DNA of 64,000 nt from Trichococcus patagoniensis (GTDB taxonomy: Bacteria > Bacillota > Bacilli > Lactobacillales > Aerococcaceae), in NCBI RefSeq assembly GCF_003051085.1, contig NZ_QAOM01000012.1:1-64000 (forward strand). The letters are read 5' to 3'. The notes beneath the pieces are model-generated. The model was given only the letters and a program-made list of their open reading frames with translations. It made no database searches and was not told the DNA's origin. Position numbers and translations under genes: made by a program. Shown piece by piece: positions 45,775 to 54,441 of this stretch. How positions within the stretch are numbered: the first letter of the stretch is position 1; every line of letters starts with the position of its first letter.

Positions 45775-46731
45775 ATGAAAATCGAAAAAATTAATTTAAA
45801 TGAAGATGATACGAATGTTACATTAACAACTTATTTATTGGATGACTCAGAAGAAATGTTGATCGGAAAGAGCAGACCCGCAGTTTTAATCTGTCCTGGC
45901 GGTGGATATATGTTTACCTCTGATCGAGAAGCAGAGCCACTCGCTTTACGGTTTGCTTCTATGGGCTATCATGCATTCGTCTTAAGGTACTCGGTATTCA
46001 GTAACAGTGGCCTTGCTTTTCCTGATCCCAAAAAAGATGATATATATATGAATAGCACGTACCCTAATCCTATCAGAGAAATCGGGAAAGCACTCCTTAT
46101 CATCAATGAACATGCTGAAGAATGGAAAGTTCGCAGTGATCAGATCGTTCTCTCTGGTTATTCTGCCGGGGCGCATAATTGTGCCCTCTACTGCGTAAAT
46201 TGGAATAAACCAGTCATAACGGACTATTTTAATAGTCCTCAAGAGGGACTTAAACCAGCAGCCGCAATTCTAGGTTACGGTGTTTATGATTTTGAATTAC
46301 AGAAAGATTTTAAGACTGAAAGTGCGGATGAATGGCAAGTAAAGTTGAATGATGCCTTCAACTTTGCGTATTTTGGAAAAACAAAGGTGACTGATGATCT
46401 AATATTATCCAGCAGCCCAGCTAAATTAGTAGACAAAGATACACCACCAATGTTTCTTTGGGCCACACGTGAAGATAATGTTGTCAGCGTTACTCAAACG
46501 ACAGGAATGGCTCACGCTCTTGCGATGAAGGGGATTCCTTTTGAGGCTCATGTATATGAAAAAGGACATCATGGTCTCTCGCTATCCACACAGGCTACCG
46601 CTAAATCTAAGGAAGATATTATTCATGAAGTAGATAATTGGATTGGACTTGCAGAAACTTGGTTGAATAATCGATTCCCTTTAGATTTGGTAGAGAAAAC
46701 ACCTATATTTAATTTTGAGCAGCTACTATAA
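45775..46731 (+). CDS. Alpha/beta hydrolase, carbohydrate esterase-like (acetyl-xylan esterase type)
   Basis: A 318-residue cytoplasmic serine hydrolase. It has the oxyanion segment CPGGGYMF, the nucleophile elbow GYSAG near residue 133, an aspartate in WATREDNVVSV near 236, and the catalytic histidine in KGHHGLSL near 271. Relatives remove acetyl groups from xylo-oligosaccharides. ATG 45775 follows AGAAAGGAAA better than the earlier ATG 45751. It lies behind the copied operator region and before the GH3 gene. The AT-rich codon use differs from the pectin locus. Confidence 0.82.
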   Translation: MKIEKINLNEDDTNVTLTTYLLDDSEEMLIGKSRPAVLICPGGGYMFTSDREAEPLALRFASMGYHAFVLRYSVFSNSGLAFPDPKKDDIYMNSTYPNPIREIGKALLIINEHAEEWKVRSDQIVLSGYSAGAHNCALYCVNWNKPVITDYFNSPQEGLKPAAAILGYGVYDFELQKDFKTESADEWQVKLNDAFNFAYFGKTKVTDDLILSSSPAKLVDKDTPPMFLWATREDNVVSVTQTTGMAHALAMKGIPFEAHVYEKGHHGLSLSTQATAKSKEDIIHEVDNWIGLAETWLNNRFPLDLVEKTPIFNFEQLL

Positions 46732-46766
46732 TAAATTGGAGGATTTTTATATTTAACTTAAACATA

Positions 46767-46799
46767 TTGAAGAGCTTGTTGAAATGTTGACGGATGGCC
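46767..46799 (+). repeat. Short in-frame copy of an internal GH3 segment
   Basis: These 33 bp match 46983-47015 inside the GH3 gene at 26 positions and encode EELVEMLTDG against EELIEMLTDG. The fragment is in the same frame as the GH3 gene but is cut off by a TAA at 46820. A ribosome site GGAGG at 46739 precedes it. It looks like a remnant of a duplicated or deleted GH3 5' end. Confidence 0.6.
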
Positions 46800-46846
46800 C
46801 ATCTGTGATAATGAAACCATAAGAAAAAAATCTATACAGAAATGAA

Positions 46847-49051
46847 GTGATCCCCATCATAGCAATTACAGAAGAACAAAAGAACCACATTTCCCAGTTG
46901 ATCCAATCGATGACCATTGATGAAAAAATCGGCCAGATGAATCAGGCCGCTGTATCTATAGTCGGAGGTTTTGAAGTACCTTTTGAGGAATTGATTGAAA
47001 TGCTTACGGATGGCCGTATCAGCCATACCGAATTTGAGAAAATCATGTCAACAGCAGAGCAGGACTATCACGAAGATGAAATCCGAGCAGGAAAAGTCGG
47101 TTCCTTGATGTTGCAGGATGCAAAAAAGGCGAATGAGCTGCAGAAAATTGCAGTCGAAGAAAGCAGGTTAGGGATTCCCTTGATTATCGGTTTGGATGTG
47201 ATTCATGGCTTCCGCACCGTGTTTCCGATTGCATTGGCCGAAGCTTGCTCCTTTGAAGACGAACTATTCGTAAGAACCGCAAGAATGGCGGCAAAAGAAT
47301 CCCGCAAGCAAGGGGTGAACTGGCATTTTGCACCGATGATTGATGTATCGAGGGACGCTAGATGGGGCAGAGTATCTGAAGGCCCGGGAGAAGACCCGTA
47401 TTTAGTGTCTCAATTTGCAAAAGCAAAAATCCAAGGACTGCAGGGAGATCAGAGCAGCACAGAGAATTATGTTGCCGCCTGCCTGAAGCATTTCGTTGCT
47501 TACGGCGCAGCGGAAGGGGGCAAGGACTACAACACGACTTCAATGGCGGATTCCTTGCTGCATAATGTATACCTGGCGCCTTTTAAAGCTGCAATTGAAG
47601 AAGGTGCGGCCACGGTTATGGCTGCCTTCAACGATTTGAACGGCGTCCCCTGTACAGTGAACCAAGACATGCTGCGAGCGGTGCTGAAAGAGGATTATGG
47701 CTTCGAAGGTTTTGTCGTCAGTGATGCGAATGGCATCAGGGAATGTGTCACTCACGGAATTGCTGAGGATGAAAAAGCTGCAGCAAGGCAGGCAGCAACA
47801 GCTGGCTTGGACATGGATATGGGGACAGGCTTGTACAGTGCGCATCTGAAAACGCTGATTGAGGAAAAACTAGTGGACGAAAGTCTCCTGGATGAGGCTG
47901 TAACCCGCATTCTAACAATAAAAATGTGGTTGGGCTTATTCGCTGAGCCTTATGTGGAAATCGAGGAAGAGGCTGAAGTTCCCCAGAACAATACCCAGTT
48001 AGCTTTGGAAGCAGCCGAGAAAGCCATTGTTTTGTTGAAGAACGAGAATAACCTATTGCCTTTGGACAGAACTGCTAAAATCAGTGTCATCGGCGAGCTC
48101 GCTGATATGGCCGCTGAAGTTGTTGGTGCTTGGTCGATAAGTTGGAAAGCGGAAGATTGTGTATCGGTGCTGTCCGGCCTGTCGGCACAAGGGGAGCGGG
48201 TCAAATACTTTGCCACAGGTGGTCTGACGTCTCCGTTGGATGAGAATAAGTTGAAAGAAGCCCTCGCATACGGTGATGTTATCGTCGCTGTGGTGGGTGA
48301 AACCGTGTCGATGTCCGGAGAAGCAGCCTCACGTGCGACGATTACTTTACCAGGATCTCAGCAACGGATGCTTGAGAAGGTCAAAGAAGCAGGAAAGCCT
48401 GTCGTTGCCGTTTTGATGAATGGCCGTCCACTGGCATTGGAATGGGAGCACCAAAATGTTGATGCTATCCTGGAAACGTGGCACTTGGGGGTTCAGATGG
48501 GGACTGCCGTTGCGAATGTCATTTTTGGCGCCGCCAATCCGAGCGGCAAATTATCAGTATCGTTCCCAAGAGTGACTGGACAATGCCCAATCTATTACAA
48601 TCATCCGAATACAGGAAGGCCCGGTGGAAAGAGTAAGTTTACGTCGAAATACATGGATATAGAAAACGGACCGTTGTATCCATTCGGATTCGGTCTATCT
48701 TACACCGAATATACATACAGCAACCTTATTTTGGAAAGGTTCACTGACAGCATCCGTGTGTCCGCTGATATCCAAAATACAGGTCAGAGACAAGGAACAG
48801 AGATTGTTCAATTATATGTCCGCGATATCGTTGGATCTATTGTTCGTCCTGTGCTTGAAATGAAAGATTACCAAAAAGTAACGCTGCTCCCAGGAGAAGT
48901 GCGGACGGTCAGTTTTGACCTTCCGAAGCAAAAATTGGGATTCTATGACAATAAAGGTGACTTCAAATTTGAAGACGGGGAATTTTTGATTTGTTTGGGC
49001 AAAAACTCTCAGGAATACTTAGAAGAGAAAATCACCATAATATTTGATTGA
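46847..49051 (+). CDS. GH3 family beta-glycosidase (beta-glucosidase/beta-xylosidase)
   Basis: A 734-residue cytoplasmic enzyme without a signal peptide. The order is an N-terminal TIM barrel with LKHFVAYG near 213 and nucleophile D293 in VVSDANG, an alpha/beta sandwich domain from about 390, and a C-terminal fibronectin type III domain (IQNTGQRQGTEIVQLYVRD). It would hydrolyse beta-glucosides or beta-xylosides. The start GTG 46847 has only a weak ribosome site. The short duplicated remnant upstream suggests the 5' region was rearranged, so the true N terminus is somewhat uncertain. Confidence 0.88.
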   Translation: MIPIIAITEEQKNHISQLIQSMTIDEKIGQMNQAAVSIVGGFEVPFEELIEMLTDGRISHTEFEKIMSTAEQDYHEDEIRAGKVGSLMLQDAKKANELQKIAVEESRLGIPLIIGLDVIHGFRTVFPIALAEACSFEDELFVRTARMAAKESRKQGVNWHFAPMIDVSRDARWGRVSEGPGEDPYLVSQFAKAKIQGLQGDQSSTENYVAACLKHFVAYGAAEGGKDYNTTSMADSLLHNVYLAPFKAAIEEGAATVMAAFNDLNGVPCTVNQDMLRAVLKEDYGFEGFVVSDANGIRECVTHGIAEDEKAAARQAATAGLDMDMGTGLYSAHLKTLIEEKLVDESLLDEAVTRILTIKMWLGLFAEPYVEIEEEAEVPQNNTQLALEAAEKAIVLLKNENNLLPLDRTAKISVIGELADMAAEVVGAWSISWKAEDCVSVLSGLSAQGERVKYFATGGLTSPLDENKLKEALAYGDVIVAVVGETVSMSGEAASRATITLPGSQQRMLEKVKEAGKPVVAVLMNGRPLALEWEHQNVDAILETWHLGVQMGTAVANVIFGAANPSGKLSVSFPRVTGQCPIYYNHPNTGRPGGKSKFTSKYMDIENGPLYPFGFGLSYTEYTYSNLILERFTDSIRVSADIQNTGQRQGTEIVQLYVRDIVGSIVRPVLEMKDYQKVTLLPGEVRTVSFDLPKQKLGFYDNKGDFKFEDGEFLICLGKNSQEYLEEKITIIFD

Positions 49052-49071
49052 TCCGCTGGCGACACTTCGGA

Positions 49072-49127
49072 CAATAATAGGGCAAGGACATGGATTTTTG
49101 GACATCCACGTCCTTGCCCTATTGTCT
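49072..49127. terminator. Bidirectional terminator between GH3 and AraC genes
   Basis: CAATA-TAGGGCAAGGAC-TGGA pairs with TCCA-GTCCTTGCCCTA-TTG over a T-rich loop. It lies between convergent genes and can serve both. Confidence 0.8.
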
Positions 49128-49157
49128 ATGATGCTGGATTTACCGAGGGGAGCAGCA

Positions 49158-49976
49158 TTAATATCTTACCTTTCTGAACTGCTCTGGAGAATACCCGACA
49201 TGCTTTTTGAAAACTTTACAGAAATAACTCGAGTCCCGGAACCCGCAAGAGTCTGCAATTTGGTGGATTTTCTTTTCTGGGAACTGCAACAATTCCACTC
49301 TGGCGTGGATAATTCTTACATTCGTCAGAAAGTGATTGATTGTTTGGTTCATATTTTTTTTGAAAACCCCACAAATATGTTCCTTTGTCATTCCGCATGA
49401 TGAAGCGATATCATCAAGATTGATAGGCTGGTGATAATTCTCTTCGATAAACGAAATGATACTGTTAACGGTTCTGTTTGTTCCAAATTGATTTTCTCCA
49501 ATAATCAACCTTACTGCATTGGCCAAATTTAATAGAAGTTTATAACAATAGGTTGAAAGTTCAATTTTAAAATTCGCACTAGTCTTATAAGTGTTTATCA
49601 TTTCAAGAACAGAGGTTGAAAAAATCTGCGTATCGGATAAGTGGTAAGCGCCTGATTGTGTCATGTCCAGATTTGTTAAGAGTTCAAGACAAATATCTCC
49701 ATTAAATCCTACAAAATCAAGCAGCCATTCATCGGATAGTGCATGGTACTCGTGAGCAGTGTTTGGATAAATCAGGAAACCTTGCCCCTCATTGATGATC
49801 ATTTTTTTCTCATCAATGATTACTTCTCCTTGGCCTTTTTCACAAAAAAACCATTGGAAATGGGAGACGCCTTCTATCCGGTTAATGGATTCTTGATTAT
49901 GTTTGAATCCTAGGGTCAATACCATCATCGGAATGTTCGTGGAACGATAATCCAGATTATTTATGGTGATGATCAT
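49158..49976 (-). CDS. AraC-family transcriptional regulator
   Basis: A 272-residue regulator with an N-terminal cupin domain (SHFQWFFCEKGQGEVIIDEKK near residue 37) and two C-terminal helix-turn-helix units (NLDDIASSCGMTKEHICGVFKK near 184 and IHQIADSCGFRDSSYFCKVFKKH near 238). GAGGAGG lies before ATG 49976. It is divergent from the GH35-like gene and probably controls it, and perhaps the convergent GH3 unit. Confidence 0.9.
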   Translation of the reverse strand: MIITINNLDYRSTNIPMMVLTLGFKHNQESINRIEGVSHFQWFFCEKGQGEVIIDEKKMIINEGQGFLIYPNTAHEYHALSDEWLLDFVGFNGDICLELLTNLDMTQSGAYHLSDTQIFSTSVLEMINTYKTSANFKIELSTYCYKLLLNLANAVRLIIGENQFGTNRTVNSIISFIEENYHQPINLDDIASSCGMTKEHICGVFKKNMNQTINHFLTNVRIIHARVELLQFPEKKIHQIADSCGFRDSSYFCKVFKKHVGYSPEQFRKVRY

Positions 49977-50085
49977 GTGTTTTCCTCCTCGTCTTAATAT
50001 TTTACTATGATTATAAATATATTAAGATGGACGCTGATTGTCAATAGGCACTATACTAAGCGTAGATAGAAAAGGAGGAATTTCA

Positions 50086-51627
50086 ATGACAAAAATACCT
50101 GAAATCAGAAACGAAAATGGATTTCCAACACTTTACGTAAAGGGAGAACCATTTTTTTCATTAGCCGGTGAACTTCATAATTCGAGTACCAGCGATCTAA
50201 AATACATGGAGGAAAACGTGTGGCCGAATTTGAAACCGCTTAATATGAATTCTGTAGTTGCGCCAATCTATTGGGAGTTGATAGAACCTGTAGAAGGGGA
50301 GTTTGATTTCACTTTGTTGGATGGACTCATCAACCAAGCTAGAGAGCAAAAGATGCACCTCATCTTGATCTGGTTTGGACTTTGGAAAAATGCGGAAAGC
50401 ATGTATACGCCCAAGTGGATGAAACAGGATTCCAGTAAATACAGCAGAGTGCAAACTGCTAAAGGAGAGAAGCTGCATTCCATTTCGCCTTTATGTGAAC
50501 TGGCTGTCGAGAAAGATGCCTACGCTTTTTCCAAAGTTATGAAGCACATTAAAGAGACAGACCAAGAACATTCAACTGTTATCATGGTTCAGGTCGAAAA
50601 TGAAATCGGTTTATTAGGAACGGACAGAGACTATAGTCCCCTAGCAAATGAACTCATCAGCAAAGAGATCCCCAAAGACTTAGCGGATAATCTAAACTTA
50701 GTTGGCACATGGGACGAGGCTTTCGGGAAAGATGCTAATGAAAGCTTTATGGCCTATCACTACGCAAGCGCGGTTGAAAAAATTACCTCAGCCGGAAAAT
50801 ACGAATATCCAATTCCATATTTCACAAACGCTTGGCTAAAACAGTATCCATGGTATCCTGGTTCGTATCCTAGCGGCGGCCCTGTAAAAGAAGTTCATAA
50901 AATTTGGAAAGCCATTGCACCCTCTTTATTTACTTTGGCCCCAGACATCTACGTTCCTTACGTGCCACAAGTATTGGATGAGTATGCGTATGAAGGAAAT
51001 CCGCTATTGGTTCCGGAAGTCAGAAAAGATGCAGTCACTTCTTCCTACTGTTTGTATGCGTTTACGAAGCATAATGCGATTGGGTATTCTCCATTTGGGA
51101 TTGAAGAATTGGTGCTCCCTCCAGAAAGTATCAATAAGCCTCCAATGGATGTGATGCTGGCTCTCAATATAGATCCATCCGCTTTTGATATCGAAGGCAG
51201 TAAGAACTATTTGGCCAAAACATACTCAATAATCGAAAACATAAAACCACTCTTGATGGAGTACCGAGGAACGGGTAGAGTGCATAGTTATGTTAAAAAA
51301 CACGAAACCGATTTTGGGGCTTTCATCAACCTGACTAATTATGATCTAGTTGTTTCTTATGCACCGAGAATGGACAAAAAACCTGTTGCTTCAGGGGCGA
51401 TTTTTGAACTTGAAGAAAACAAGTTCTTACTTGTAGGAATGATGAGCAAGCTTAGCTTCCGGGCTAAGCCAGGTGAAAATTATAAAGTAGAAGTGATCAA
51501 ATTTGAAGAAGGCGATTTAAAAGATGGGAAATTTATAGCCGGTAGAGTTCTGAACGGTGATGAAAAAATGTCGGTTAGTTTTGATGCAATGCCAAGTTGC
51601 TACATCATTGAATTGTTTAAATATTAA
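50086..51627 (+). CDS. GH35-like glycoside hydrolase (beta-galactosidase-like, DUF5597-type tail)
   Basis: A 513-residue cytoplasmic TIM-barrel hydrolase. PFFSLAGELHNSS and YWELIEPVEGEFDF mark the barrel start. The acid/base glutamate is in VQVENEIGLLG near residue 172, and the probable nucleophile is in LVPEVRKD near 310. A C-terminal beta domain resembles DUF5597. Related enzymes act on beta-galactosides or plant arabinogalactan and xyloglucan side chains. ATG 50086 follows AAAGGAGG; the earlier in-frame TTG is not needed. It is divergent from an AraC gene. Confidence 0.82.
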   Translation: MTKIPEIRNENGFPTLYVKGEPFFSLAGELHNSSTSDLKYMEENVWPNLKPLNMNSVVAPIYWELIEPVEGEFDFTLLDGLINQAREQKMHLILIWFGLWKNAESMYTPKWMKQDSSKYSRVQTAKGEKLHSISPLCELAVEKDAYAFSKVMKHIKETDQEHSTVIMVQVENEIGLLGTDRDYSPLANELISKEIPKDLADNLNLVGTWDEAFGKDANESFMAYHYASAVEKITSAGKYEYPIPYFTNAWLKQYPWYPGSYPSGGPVKEVHKIWKAIAPSLFTLAPDIYVPYVPQVLDEYAYEGNPLLVPEVRKDAVTSSYCLYAFTKHNAIGYSPFGIEELVLPPESINKPPMDVMLALNIDPSAFDIEGSKNYLAKTYSIIENIKPLLMEYRGTGRVHSYVKKHETDFGAFINLTNYDLVVSYAPRMDKKPVASGAIFELEENKFLLVGMMSKLSFRAKPGENYKVEVIKFEEGDLKDGKFIAGRVLNGDEKMSVSFDAMPSCYIIELFKY

Positions 51628-51835
51628 GGTAGCATTCGAATTGAACTAGAATTGATTATGCTTCAGTCCTTTTTAGTGGTCTTGGATGAGTATTCTGACA
51701 AACCATTATCAAGGACTTTTTGATATTGTCCTAAAATCCAGTTTGTTATTTTAAGTGCAGCACTGTTTTTATGCTGTATGCTCTTGTGAGGAGCTGCCTG
51801 AATAGCATATAGTAATACCTGAAAGAGGTGATTGG

Positions 51836-54271
51836 ATGAAACTCATCAATCCATGGGAAAACATCAAGATCAAAAAAATCGGAAACAAGGAAGTCATCCA
51901 AAATTTTGATGATGATATCCATCTGCTGTATGTGTTGGTCGGGGAACTGTCGGTAGAATCCGAAGGCAGTTATTTGACTTTGCAAAAGGACGATTTTTTC
52001 ATTCTGCATAAATCCAAATCGTATACATGCCATACGGGCGATTCGAAAGTTTTTCAGTTGTCGCTGCAGTATTTTTATTCCGAAGAGGATGAGTCCGACC
52101 CGTACAGCTACTATTTTACCGGCGATTCAGTCAAAAATACCCACAGCTCTGATATGCAGGTAACCTATCTGTTGAACCAATTGGTGGAACTGTACATTTT
52201 TAAGGAACAGAAACGGATATCGGAAATCTTTGAGGTGTACTTCAACCTCATCAATACGTTGGAAAAGAAGTATTTTGTGAAAGTGCAACTTGAGTCGGAC
52301 AGGAGCATCAAGCAAAAAGTCGAGGAAGTCAAATTTTACATCGATAATAACTTTGATAAAGAGATCCGCTTATCTGATTTGGCGGGGAAACTGTTCGTGT
52401 CGGAACAATACCTTTCCAAACTGTTCTCGAACGAAATCGGCTTGTCACTGAGCGAGTATCTGATCAGAAAACGTCTGGAAAAAGTGCGGAAAGATTTGTT
52501 CGAAACAGAAAAATCCGTGACCAACATTGCGTTTTCAGCCGGATTTTCCAACATTAATTCCTTCAACCGGCTGTTCAAAAAATATCAAGGATTGACTCCC
52601 AGCGAGTACCGCAGAGAATCGAAAAAGGGCATCGAAATCCAATCATCCCCTTTTGCGATACCGAATGAAGAATTGACGGATCTGCAGAAATACTTTGTGG
52701 AAGAGGAGGAAGGCAATAGTGCCGACAAGCTGAAAATCGATGTCTCAGAGTCGGAAGATTTCGATTACGACAAATATCTGATCAATCTCGGTTACGCCGG
52801 GGACCTGCTCCACACGTCATTCTCCCAACAGATCCGATACACACAAGAGCAGAATGCTTTTCGCTACGGCCGGATTTGGGGCTTGTTCAACAATGTTTTG
52901 TTTGAACAAGTTGGCGATGAATTCGACTTCACAAAAGTTGATGAAATTCTGCAGACGGTTCTCGATGCCGGGATGATTCCGTTTTTGGAACTTGGATTCA
53001 AAGGCAAACTGATACATGAAACCCACACAAAAATCATTAAGAAAGAACCGTTTGAGCTGAAGACCAACAGAATGGACGGAATTTTGCTCAGATTCACAAC
53101 CTTTCTCAACCATTGCATCGATAAGTACGGCGATGAGGAAGTCTCGAAATGGATCATCGAAATATGGAAACCGAATGCATTCGTCCTTAAAAACACGGAT
53201 CAAGAACAACTATCCCTGATCGAGATGAATGATGGACAGGTGGATATTTCGCAGTATCCGCACTATATCCGTTACTTCAGCCAAATCAGCGAATCGATCA
53301 AGCGTATCGTACCGGAAATTCAAGTAGGTGGCTGTGGACTGAGTTTGGACATCGAACGGGGAGACATGCGGAATTTTCTGCGCAAATGGAAACAGGAAAA
53401 AGTCAAACCGGACTTCATCAGCATCGGCATCTATCCGATCGATGAAATCAAACATGGCTATGTTGTAGAGAAGCGTGCGAATCCGATTTCCCATGATGAA
53501 GATTATATGCTGAATAAAATCAAGGACATCCGCACCTTGTTGGATGAATTGGATTTGGGTACGAAGTTGTACGTGACGGAGTTCAACGTGACCATCCTGA
53601 ACAGGGAAATCGTCAATGATACGGCCTTCAAAGGCGCCTATATCCTGAAGAATATCCTGTCGATCCTGTCCTATTGCGATCTGATCGGGTATTGGCAATT
53701 GTCGGATTTGACGGTGACTAGTTTTGATACAGCAAAAAAAGAAATCTTTGGCGGAGCCGGTATCCTATCCAAAAACGGAGTCCCCAAAATCGGTTACTAT
53801 GCTTTCAAATTTCTGAAGAAATTGGGTCCGAAAAGAATCTTCGCTTCCGAAAATCTGATCGTGACCAGAAAAGAAAAGCAATATCAGTTGCTGTGCTACC
53901 ACTACAGCCATTTGAATGCGACCTATTACTACGACACCATCGGAGGCTTCCACAAAAACAATGCCTACGCCATTTTTGACAATGAACAGCCGATCGATTG
54001 GACAATTGAACTGAATGGCTTTGAAGCAGCCGGTAAATACCGGATCACCAAGTACAGCATCGGGAAGAACAACGGCAATTTTTTGGAAGAGGTCAATGCG
54101 ATCAGCCAAATCGATCATTTTGATAAAGAAATGATCCAATATCTGAAGCAAAAATGCGTTCCGAAGATCGAAATACAGACACAGATCATCAGCGATGATA
54201 AATTAGTACTGGAAATCCATCTGTCCCCGTATGATATTTGCCTCTTTGACATCCAAAAAGTGTCTGATTAG
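51836..54271 (+). CDS. AraC-type regulator fused to a GH39-like sugar-binding domain
   Basis: An 811-residue fusion. It has a cupin sensor (residues 1-100), paired AraC helix-turn-helix units (RLSDLAGKLFVSEQYLSKLF at 178-197; NIAFSAGFSNINSFNRLFKKY at 230-250), and a long C-terminal part (about 310-805) with a GH39 beta-xylosidase fold. The GH39 nucleophile glutamate is kept (E582 in VTEFN), but the acid/base motif, usually WNEPN, reads EIWKPNA at 442-448 and lacks the glutamate. The domain is therefore more likely a xyloside or oligosaccharide sensor than an enzyme. AAAGAGGTG precedes the ATG. It lies just before the symporter and GH43 genes that it probably activates. Confidence 0.88.
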   Translation: MKLINPWENIKIKKIGNKEVIQNFDDDIHLLYVLVGELSVESEGSYLTLQKDDFFILHKSKSYTCHTGDSKVFQLSLQYFYSEEDESDPYSYYFTGDSVKNTHSSDMQVTYLLNQLVELYIFKEQKRISEIFEVYFNLINTLEKKYFVKVQLESDRSIKQKVEEVKFYIDNNFDKEIRLSDLAGKLFVSEQYLSKLFSNEIGLSLSEYLIRKRLEKVRKDLFETEKSVTNIAFSAGFSNINSFNRLFKKYQGLTPSEYRRESKKGIEIQSSPFAIPNEELTDLQKYFVEEEEGNSADKLKIDVSESEDFDYDKYLINLGYAGDLLHTSFSQQIRYTQEQNAFRYGRIWGLFNNVLFEQVGDEFDFTKVDEILQTVLDAGMIPFLELGFKGKLIHETHTKIIKKEPFELKTNRMDGILLRFTTFLNHCIDKYGDEEVSKWIIEIWKPNAFVLKNTDQEQLSLIEMNDGQVDISQYPHYIRYFSQISESIKRIVPEIQVGGCGLSLDIERGDMRNFLRKWKQEKVKPDFISIGIYPIDEIKHGYVVEKRANPISHDEDYMLNKIKDIRTLLDELDLGTKLYVTEFNVTILNREIVNDTAFKGAYILKNILSILSYCDLIGYWQLSDLTVTSFDTAKKEIFGGAGILSKNGVPKIGYYAFKFLKKLGPKRIFASENLIVTRKEKQYQLLCYHYSHLNATYYYDTIGGFHKNNAYAIFDNEQPIDWTIELNGFEAAGKYRITKYSIGKNNGNFLEEVNAISQIDHFDKEMIQYLKQKCVPKIEIQTQIISDDKLVLEIHLSPYDICLFDIQKVSD

Positions 54272-54308
54272 TTAATGATGTACCACACAAATTTATACAA
54301 CAATAAAA

Positions 54309-54354
54309 GGTAGCGTTTTCTCGTCATGGAAGTACCATGAATTTAAACGCTACC
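54309..54354 (+). other. Conserved two-part hairpin (copy 2)
   Basis: GGTAGCGTTT (54309-54318) pairs perfectly with AAACGCTACC (54345-54354), and inside it CATGG (54325-54329) pairs with CCATG (54335-54339). No T tract follows, so it is not a standard terminator. It may be an operator or an RNA structure between regulator and transporter genes. Confidence 0.65.
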
Positions 54355-54392
54355 AAAGTAGAGGAAACTTCCGTCCCGGTATAAACTATGTA

Positions 54393-54420
54393 TGTAATCG
54401 ATTACAAATAGTCTTATAAT
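54393..54420 (+). promoter_or_regulatory. cre-type operator and -10 box before the symporter gene
   Basis: TGTAATCGATTACA (54393-54406) is a perfect palindrome fitting the CcpA consensus, and TATAAT lies at 54415-54420. The -35 region is poor and overlaps the operator, as expected for a promoter that needs an activator. Confidence 0.7.
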
Positions 54421-54441
54421 TCACTATTAGGAGGAAGACAA

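Noticed and set aside
54350-54385. RNase P RNA fragment, because GTAGAGGAAAC resembles the start of a conserved rnpB block
   Set aside because: The surrounding sequence does not continue into the other conserved rnpB segments and the region is only about 100 nt between two genes.
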